Origin: an uncultured bacterium
Lineage (GTDB): Bacteria > Cyanobacteriota > Vampirovibrionia > Gastranaerophilales > Gastranaerophilaceae
Length of the DNA: 39,387 nucleotides
Assembly (NCBI GenBank): GCA_902783835.1
Contig: CACZSN010000003.1
Coordinates: 1 to 39,387, forward strand
Reading direction: 5' to 3'
Part shown: positions 34,502 through 39,387 of the stretch, piece by piece
Numbering within the stretch: the first letter of the stretch is position 1
How the letters are laid out: every line of letters starts with the position of its first letter
The notes under the pieces: generated by a model
Databases searched by the model: none
What the model saw: the letters and a program-made list of their open reading frames with translations, nothing else
Told to the model about the DNA's origin: nothing
Position numbers and translations under genes: made by a program

Positions 34502-35625
34502 CACTCCTTCCTTGCAGTTCACACAAGAACAAAGCCTTTTGAAGAGTTTGCTCGAATTGTTTAGAGTGAAGGTTCTTATCAGTTAATAGTTCATAAACTT
34601 CGTTAAAATCCTCACAATCATCAATTAATGCAATTAAAGGAGAAATCATTTTTTGAGCTTGTTCAGATAATTTATTGTCTGAAATAAACTTGTACAAATC
34701 TTCAATTTGTTCTTGTCCGGGACCGGAAGCATCTTCTTTGAATTCACTAAACTGAGAATTTGTTGCAGGTATAATATCTTCTCGGATATCAAAATCCTCT
34801 TCTTCAAGACCATATGCTTTTATGAAATATTCTTTTGTAAATTTAACTCCTGTTTCAGAAAGTATTTTATCTCTTTGAGCTAAAGTTAAATCAACATCCT
34901 CTGGTTCGTACATCTCAAACACAGGAACTTCTTGATTTGAAAAGTTTATTTCATAAATCCATTGAATCAGTTGATTGATTACACTTTCAACAAGTTTTCT
35001 GTCTGCATCAACAATATCTTGTCTTATTGCAAAGTGTGTATTTGATGCAGCATAACTACCTGTTGAACCTATTTCAGTAGTTAGAGTTTGACCTAATATA
35101 GCTTTCGAAATTTCAGCATTCATTTTATCAATGAGCTTTTCATAAATTTCTGCTGAAGAAGATTTATTAGCCTCTTGGATTTCTACTGAAGAATCATCAG
35201 GAATTACTGCAATTGCATCCTGAACCATATCTTCTAACATATCTGCTAGAGTGTTCGTTTCATCTTTACTTGCACCCCTTGGGTGTTTTCCTATTAAGTG
35301 AGGCATTCCGTATTTTTCTGTAAATACAACCCAAAACTTAAGCCCGCCCTTTTTAAATGTTACAGACCAAAAAACACGAGAAAGAGTTCTTTCACCATAT
35401 GGATTGTTGTAACTTGGATTATTTTGAGCAAGTAAAAACTTTTTATCCGGGATTATTTCTCCGTAATAATTATCTTTAGTTCTGAATTTAAGATTATTAT
35501 CATCATCAAAACAGAACCATTCAGGAGGTTTTGCAATAATCTTTGCAGGCAGAACGTGACCGGAAGAACTTTTCTTCCATATAATTTCAAGTGGCTGATA
35601 ACCGAATGATGTAGCATGTATTAAA
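34488..35625 (-). pseudogene. Portal protein (DUF935, Mu gp29-like), N-terminus missing
   Basis: About 374 codons of an otherwise open portal frame. Recognisable parts: FGYQPLEIIWKK at the broken start, then WVVFTEKYGMPHLIGKHPRGAS, SSSAEIYEKLIDKMNAEISKAILGQTLTTE, and the C-terminal EEEDFDIRED. Normal members have about 100 more residues before this point. The 5' side is joined out of frame to the tail-sheath gene around 35605-35625, so no start codon or ribosome site of its own remains. The 3' end overlaps dcm. Confidence 0.85.
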
Positions 35626-36195
35626 ATTAATCGTGCCTTCTGGACCACGACCACTAATTACATCTTGAACAGTTGCTCCAACAGGTGCATCAACAATACC
35701 CATTGCTCGAATTTTATTGCAGAGAGTATTCATTTCAGTCATAACTGCTGCATCTTCACAATAAACAGGAGCAATGATTGTTTTAGGATAATAGCCAAAC
35801 AAAGAATAACAATCTTCAAAGGCTTTCATTCCTGTTCGTTTACCGGTCTCTGCATCAATACCACCGTTTATATCACTAACGGCAACATCTTCAACAGATT
35901 CGTGTTTATCCGGGTCATAAACGTTTATAACAATCGCAATTCCTGCACCTTGGTCAAATATTGCTTTTAAGGCTTGAGGTATTGTGTATCCAGCCTTATG
36001 GTTACCAAAATATTTAACAGCTTCGACTTCATTTAATATTAAAGTCGGTGCATTTATTGTTTTATATTCTTCTTGTACATCTTCAATCGGTGCAGTTCCG
36101 ACAATTCCAACGACAGCGGTTTTTACTGTTGAAATTGTTCTTGCACCTGTTGTTACTTCAATGGTTTCAACACCATGTAAAAAACTTGCAGGCAT
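35587..36195 (-). pseudogene. Tail sheath protein, N-terminal part only
   Basis: Starts normally: AAGGAG, then ATG 36195. MPASFLHGVETIEVTTGARTI, VGIVGTAP, then VNVYDPDKHES, SLFGYYPKTIIAPVY and GRGPEGTINFNT are features of contractile-tail sheath (PF04984, Mu gpL-like). The sequence runs out near 35610 and ends with about ten unrelated codons before a stop. Only ~195 of the usual 400-500 residues are kept. Its presence shows the ancestral phage was a contractile-tailed myovirus type. Confidence 0.88.
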
Positions 36196-36214
36196 ATAAA
36201 CTCCTTGGGGTAAA

Positions 36215-36631
36215 TTAAATATCTAAGTCTTGTATGTTAGGGGTGGTGAGCACAAAATTAATACCGTACTGCCAAATTCCACCATTTTCAGAAATGAAAA
36301 AATCTTTTGAGGCTGATAATTTAGAACATCCGTCAGGTTCAAAACCAGTTAAAACGGCTTTCACTTTATCAATATATTCATAAGCTCCTGCGTTGAAACG
36401 TAGGTTTCTTGTTACGACAGTGATTGAGAATTCTTTTTTGTTATCTTGAGAGATAAATCCAAGAGCATTGGTTGATGTGTAATTGCTTCCCTGATAATGA
36501 ACCAACAAAGCTCCAATTGGATGGAGTAAGATAAATTCGGCAGGTTTATCCGGGAAACCTTGAACTAAAACTTCAGGGAATGATGTTTTTAATTTTTCAA
36601 TAATTGAGTTTTCAATATCACGTATATTCAA
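36215..36631 (-). CDS. Mu gp37-like tail completion protein (DUF1834)
   Basis: 138 residues. It starts at TTG 36631, directed by AGGAG 8 nt upstream; there is no ATG at that place. Family traits: RDIENSIIEKLKTSF, VHYQGSNY, FSITVVTRNLR and a C-terminal QYGINFVLTTPN. In Mu relatives this gene lies between gp36 (DUF1320) and the sheath, exactly as here. It probably finishes the tail terminator or connector. Confidence 0.8.
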   Translation of the reverse strand: MNIRDIENSIIEKLKTSFPEVLVQGFPDKPAEFILLHPIGALLVHYQGSNYTSTNALGFISQDNKKEFSITVVTRNLRFNAGAYEYIDKVKAVLTGFEPDGCSKLSASKDFFISENGGIWQYGINFVLTTPNIQDLDI

Positions 36632-36639
36632 ATAAAGCT

Positions 36640-36748
36640 CCTGTGGTACTCGGACTTACGTCCTGCGTTCCTACGTCGCCATCGAACGGTTACGCCCTGC
36701 ATCGTCTTTGCCTACGCAAAGCCGTTTCGGGCTTCACACACGGCTAAC
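36640..36748. repeat. GC-rich intergenic island A
   Basis: About 100 bp much richer in GC than the flanking genes, with short stem-forming parts (GCAAAG...CTACGC..., GCCGTTTCGGGC) between the DUF1320 and gp37 genes, where Mu-type genes normally abut. No frame of its own is convincing. Confidence 0.45.
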
Positions 36749-36752
36749 GCAT

Positions 36753-37199
36753 TTAATATTCAAGCATTCTTTCCTTGCTAAAAAGCCTGTCAATTATATC
36801 TTTGTTGGTTTTATATTCCTCAGCATTAAAAGATGCGGTTTCAAGAGAATCATTTTCGCTTTGCAGGGTAATAACACCTTTTTGAATATCTCTTAAGGTA
36901 GCAATAGCATTTTTGTAATTATTTTCAATTACTTCAGGCATTTCATTTCGCATACGTCTTGTATAAAGTCTGTATATGCTTAAATCAATGGCAAGAATTC
37001 TCAGTAAAGGAAAATGGGTATCTAAGGGTAGAGTATATCTGCCACGCAGATACCCATCGATGAGCGTAGAAGAGTAAAGGATAGCTTCTTGAGCAACAAC
37101 ACGATCGACCTCTTCTTGCCCATCATCAGAGGTGAGCTGTATCAGAGTAGGGGTAGAAGTTTGTGTTTCAATATCTTCGATCGTGCAATAATCCGTCAT
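36753..37199 (-). CDS. Mu gp36-like head-tail connector (DUF1320)
   Basis: 148 residues. Typical opening YCTIEDIETQT, then DRVVAQEAILYSSTLIDGYLRGRYTLPL, LLRILAIDLSIYRLYTRRM and IATLRDIQKGVITLQ, all characteristic of the family. GGAGAA before ATG 37199. Followed by a GC-rich island and then gp37. Confidence 0.88.
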   Translation of the reverse strand: MTDYCTIEDIETQTSTPTLIQLTSDDGQEEVDRVVAQEAILYSSTLIDGYLRGRYTLPLDTHFPLLRILAIDLSIYRLYTRRMRNEMPEVIENNYKNAIATLRDIQKGVITLQSENDSLETASFNAEEYKTNKDIIDRLFSKERMLEY

Positions 37200-37229
37200 T
37201 TACCAATTCTCCATAAATTTATGCATTTT

Positions 37230-37312
37230 GGATTATTCGGGTTGTCGCCGGAGTAACGTCCGGCTCCACCTTACGGGCTTGCTCGCTAACGCTCGGCATC
37301 GCCCTACCGAAA
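37230..37312. repeat. GC-rich intergenic island B
   Basis: An 80-bp GC-rich stretch with the hairpin GCCGGA-GTAACG-TCCGGC (37240-37257) and the word GCTCGCTAACGCTCGGC. It is similar in composition to island A and again lies between adjacent head genes. Confidence 0.5.
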
Positions 37313-37317
37313 ATCCG

Positions 37318-37659
37318 CTATATTCCTCGTACAATTCTGATTTCTTGACCTTCAGTTCCTGCATCTTTTGCATATCCGTTTGCTATTGCTGAATCAGCAA
37401 CTTTAACGGCTCTACCTTCGCCATCAGATGCAATCGCATCCCCGACAGCAATAGTGCCACCGGCTTCAACGAGAAGAGTACCAAGAACAGCAACAGGAGC
37501 GTATTGTCCTTTTTCAGTTGTTACATCAACAACACCAAGTGCTTTAGCACCTGCTGTACAACAATTACCGTCAAAGCCTACAAATCTTTTTTGTTGCAGG
37601 TCTGCTGCTGCTAATACTGAATCAATCAAAATAGGTGTATAAGTTTTATTTGTTGTCAT
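37318..37659 (-). CDS. DUF2190-like capsid decoration/stabilising protein
   Basis: 113 residues from ATG 37659, preferred because a strong GGAGGT lies 6 nt upstream; it overlaps the previous gene's end by 14 nt. The fold is all-beta: FVGFDGNCCTAGAKALGVVDVTTEKGQYAPVAVLG, then VEAGGTIAVGDAIASDGEGRAVK. Related proteins decorate heads of Mu-like and lambda-like phages. Possibly cements the capsid. Confidence 0.75.
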   Translation of the reverse strand: MTTNKTYTPILIDSVLAAADLQQKRFVGFDGNCCTAGAKALGVVDVTTEKGQYAPVAVLGTLLVEAGGTIAVGDAIASDGEGRAVKVADSAIANGYAKDAGTEGQEIRIVRGI

Positions 37660-37957
37660 CAGTACCTCCAGCTTCTCCGTCTTTAACTTCATCTGTTTTT
37701 ACGGTTTCTGTTTTAGTTTGGGTTTTAGCTGTACCTGCTTTTGTTTGATTATTTGCAGGGGGATTGTTTTCAGTCTTCTTAGTGTTATTTTGAGACTGAG
37801 TTTTTGTTTTTGAAGAAGTCGATTGATTTGGAAGAAGTTGTACAAAATCTTCAAGACGTTTTGCATAATTATCTTCAAGTTCAATTGTTGCGCCTTCTTT
37901 ATAAAGTTTCCCATTGTGCATAATGGAGGTGTGTTTAACTTTGTATAATTTAGCCAT
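37646..37957 (-). CDS. Small phage head protein, DUF7210-like
   Basis: 103 residues. The first 40 (LYKVKHTSIMHNGKLYKEGATIELED) match the small beta-type domain often found after the capsid gene in Mu-like prophages (gp35 position). The last 60 are low-complexity Lys, Thr, Asn and Gln, probably disordered. ATG 37957 overlaps the stop of the capsid fragment (TAATG). Confidence 0.7.
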   Translation of the reverse strand: MAKLYKVKHTSIMHNGKLYKEGATIELEDNYAKRLEDFVQLLPNQSTSSKTKTQSQNNTKKTENNPPANNQTKAGTAKTQTKTETVKTDEVKDGEAGGTDDNK

Positions 37958-38080
37958 TAACCTTCACCTCCCTTGTCTTGCTCAGGGTCATAAGCAGGGT
38001 CATTTACACTTGAAATCAAGTAGCCTGCTTCTGGACCAACAAGGAATGGTGTATAAATATCAGTAGCTCTGATATATTTA
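37957..38080 (-). pseudogene. Last ~38 codons of a probable major capsid gene
   Basis: In the frame that ends at 37957-37959 the sequence reads IRATDIYTPFLVGPEAGYL then SSVNDPAYDPEQDKGGEG and stops, directly before the gp35-like gene. Position and the natural end suggest the capsid protein; the assignment is by context. The rest was replaced by transposase sequence at about 38075-38085. Confidence 0.5.
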
Positions 38081-38999
38081 ATGCTGTTGATTTCCAATCT
38101 AAAAAACCGACCAAAGTTGCTCTGGTCGGTTTTCCTGTAAATGGATTAATTACTTGAAAGTTTAGAATATGTCCATCAGCAATAAGTACATCACCGACTT
38201 CCAATTTTGAAATATCTCTTTCAATATATGCTTCCACTTTATCGTGGTATGCTTTTTCACCTTCTCTAAATAATATCCATCTTGAATAATTATTCTTTTT
38301 GTAGTGCTCTGCGAATCTTCTAAATGTAATAACGTGAGGAATATTTTCAACTCCTTTCTTTTCAAGTATATGTTGAGTTAATTTTATCGCTTTTGTAACA
38401 CTGAATTTATTTGGATGTAGAAGAAATTTAATAAATATATCTTTCATTTCTTGAGTTAAAATTGTATTATATTCACCCTGTTTTGTATATTTGTAATTAG
38501 GTAAAAGCACTCTATAATCTTCACTATCTTCATATGCCCAAATCCATCGATGAAGTGTGCCTATTGAAATACTTCCAATAAATTTATGTATCTTTGGAAG
38601 ATACATTCCACTATTGTATAAATCTAAAAATATTGAATCAGCTTCTTTTTTAGTTTTATATTTAGCTCTCATATTCTGAAGTGCTTTTACAATATCTACT
38701 CTAGCAAGTGCTGTTAATTTTGCACTTTCTGTTATGAAGTTTTTATTGTTGATATTATTAATGGGAACTAATACGGTGCAATTTGATTGAGTTGCTTCTT
38801 TAATTAATTCATCTTGGAGTTTTTCCTGTATTTCAGGTTCTAGAGATGAGTATAATATCTCGTATGATTTACCTCCAAAAACTTTAACAACACGTGCTAC
38901 ATATTTACCTTTTTGAATTGCTAATCTTAATGAACGATTGCTTTTCAACCCTTTTAATTCTGCTATTTTATTAATATCTATATATTCTTTGTTTTTCAT
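38016..38999 (-). pseudogene. MuA-like transposase, truncated in its DDE domain
   Basis: The start is taken as ATG 38999 (GTG at 39008 is an alternative). It has an N-terminal winged helix of the MuA type (YIDINKIAELKGLKSNRSLRLAIQ), then further helical DNA-binding domains (residues ~90-250, with IGTLHRWIWAYEDSED). The retroviral-integrase-like catalytic domain begins with the first Asp in VLIADGHILNF near residue 275 and runs only to GFLDWKSTAL, after which the frame continues in foreign sequence. The second Asp and the Glu are missing, so it cannot transpose. The site-binding part is intact, so it could still bind the end repeats. Confidence 0.85.
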
Positions 39000-39003
39000 C
39001 GCA

Positions 39004-39058
39004 GACACACATTAGCTCGGAATTAAATGTATTGGAACATCACTTCCGAGCTTTGTGT
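39004..39058 (-). promoter_or_regulatory. Palindrome in the transposase leader
   Basis: AGCTCGGAA (39014-39022) and TTCCGAGCT (39044-39052) are perfect inverted arms, extended by GACACA and TGTGTC outside. The loop is 21 nt. It lies directly before the transposase start, so it may be an operator or an RNA structure limiting translation. Its plus-strand side could also stop outside transcription. Confidence 0.55.
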
Positions 39059-39151
39059 CATTCTTGTATCATTAAAATTTCCAAAACCTTATGATAATTT
39101 TTCCGAAACTTGGTGTTAATTTTTTAATTCCTTGCACAACTGGACTATACC

Positions 39152-39230
39152 AAAATAATCAAACTATCCGTACACCTTAAAAACGGTGCTAAAACCAGCT
39201 ATATTAAGAAAAAATCAAACTATCCGTACA
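39152..39230 (-). mobile_element. Mu-type element end at the transposase side: two inverted sites
   Basis: On the minus strand TGTACGGATAGTTTGATT occurs at 39230-39213 and again at 39174-39157, each followed by a T-rich run. They align without gaps with the sites at 14625-14668 (shared GTTTGATT and GTAC...AT). Spacing is 56 nt, like a separated L1/L2 pair. No gene lies between 39053 and the window end. Confidence 0.55.
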
Positions 39231-39300
39231 GTCCCCAAAAAGTCCATTTCGGCAGTTTGATTTTTTTGGTAAACTTAATTTTCCGACCCGAAAACGCCCT

Positions 39301-39351
39301 TGTAAAAGAACACATGAAATGATTTCTTGTAACACTTGGTTTGATTATTTA
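39301..39351 (+). mobile_element. Second TGTAAAA terminus with two abutting 22-bp sites
   Basis: TGTAAAA (39301-39307) then 22-mers 39308-39329 and 39330-39351, the same layout and orientation as at 14618-14668 though more diverged (the first has AAATGATT for GTTTGATT). It implies another related element starts here and runs off the window. Confidence 0.5.
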
Positions 39352-39387
39352 GGGCAAAAGGTTTCGTAAAATTAAAAACATTTTTCG

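Larger units (their letters stand above)
14618..39230. mobile_element. Decayed Mu-like transposable prophage/composite element
   Basis: Bounded by putative transposase sites in opposite orientation, with all genes inside on the minus strand. Contents from the transposase end: truncated MuA-like transposase, head-tail genes, two DNA methyltransferases, two recombinase-like genes, a glycan operon and a nuclease/cyclase pair at the far end. No MuB, repressor, terminase, protease, tail tube, tape measure or baseplate gene is present, so it cannot make particles. Boundaries are uncertain: the right terminus could be at 39230 or near 39246, and I see no 5-bp target duplication. The glycan operon may be true cargo or chromosomal DNA caught between two phage remnants. 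Confidence 0.5.

Noticed and set aside
14618..39230. Functional prophage
   Set aside because: Transposase, portal and sheath are truncated and terminase, tail tube, tape measure, baseplate and lysis genes are absent.

Overview
The window looks like a chromosomal segment of an AT-rich, probably Gram-negative-type gut bacterium. A Gastranaerophilales/Vampirovibrionia-like host is my best guess, from the low GC, the tig-clpP-clpX order and the style of the small proteins, but no rRNA or marker search backs this. Positions 1-13763 are ordinary chromosome: a tRNA-Ser, pyrF, an alanine-dehydrogenase-family gene, the protein quality-control run tig-clpP-clpX, an initiator tRNA, a radical SAM protein, a NUDIX regulator, a lytic transglycosylase, an M20 peptidase, a TPR membrane protein and an alpha/beta hydrolase. 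Most transcription units end in clear intrinsic terminators.

From 13764 the character changes. A gene-poor kilobase holds broken genes (the end of a NeuB/PseI-type synthase and a HEPN-like C-terminus), then a 124-bp inverted-repeat unit, then two abutting 22-bp repeats 7 nt inside a TGTAAAA terminus at 14618. Related sites in the opposite orientation lie at 39152-39230, just upstream of a MuA-type transposase. Every gene between these ends is on the minus strand. I read 14618 to about 39230 as a decayed Mu-like transposable prophage or composite element.

From its transposase side (right to left) the element carries: a transposase truncated at the start of its DDE domain; the tail end of a probable capsid gene; small head-tail genes (DUF7210-like, DUF2190, DUF1320, gp37); a tail sheath cut off and joined out of frame to an N-truncated portal; then Dcm, gpF, Dam and gpG in tightly overlapping order; and a small, apparently active tyrosine recombinase. 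Then come a 431-bp repeat-rich gap, a second recombinase paralogue that has lost its catalytic Tyr and His residues, and directly behind it a 13-gene glycan operon. The operon encodes GDPD-like, HAD, two nucleotidyltransferases, a membrane protein, a cupin, two glycosyltransferase-type proteins, UXS, UGD, two WavE-type proteins and an MsbA-like ABC exporter. UGD plus UXS would make UDP-glucuronate and then UDP-xylose. The ABC protein probably moves a lipid-linked product.

At the far end of the element, next to the 22-bp sites, is a two-gene module: a PD-(D/E)XK nuclease with an N-terminal helix-turn-helix-like region, followed by a class III cyclase-like protein. This resembles the arrangement of nucleotide-signalling defence systems and is the best candidate for an undescribed system. 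A second transposase-site array of the same design (39301-39351) sits at the right edge of the window, so another related element, or a tandem copy, may begin there. The scrambled phage gene order could be real decay or an assembly chimera, and the sequence alone cannot tell them apart.
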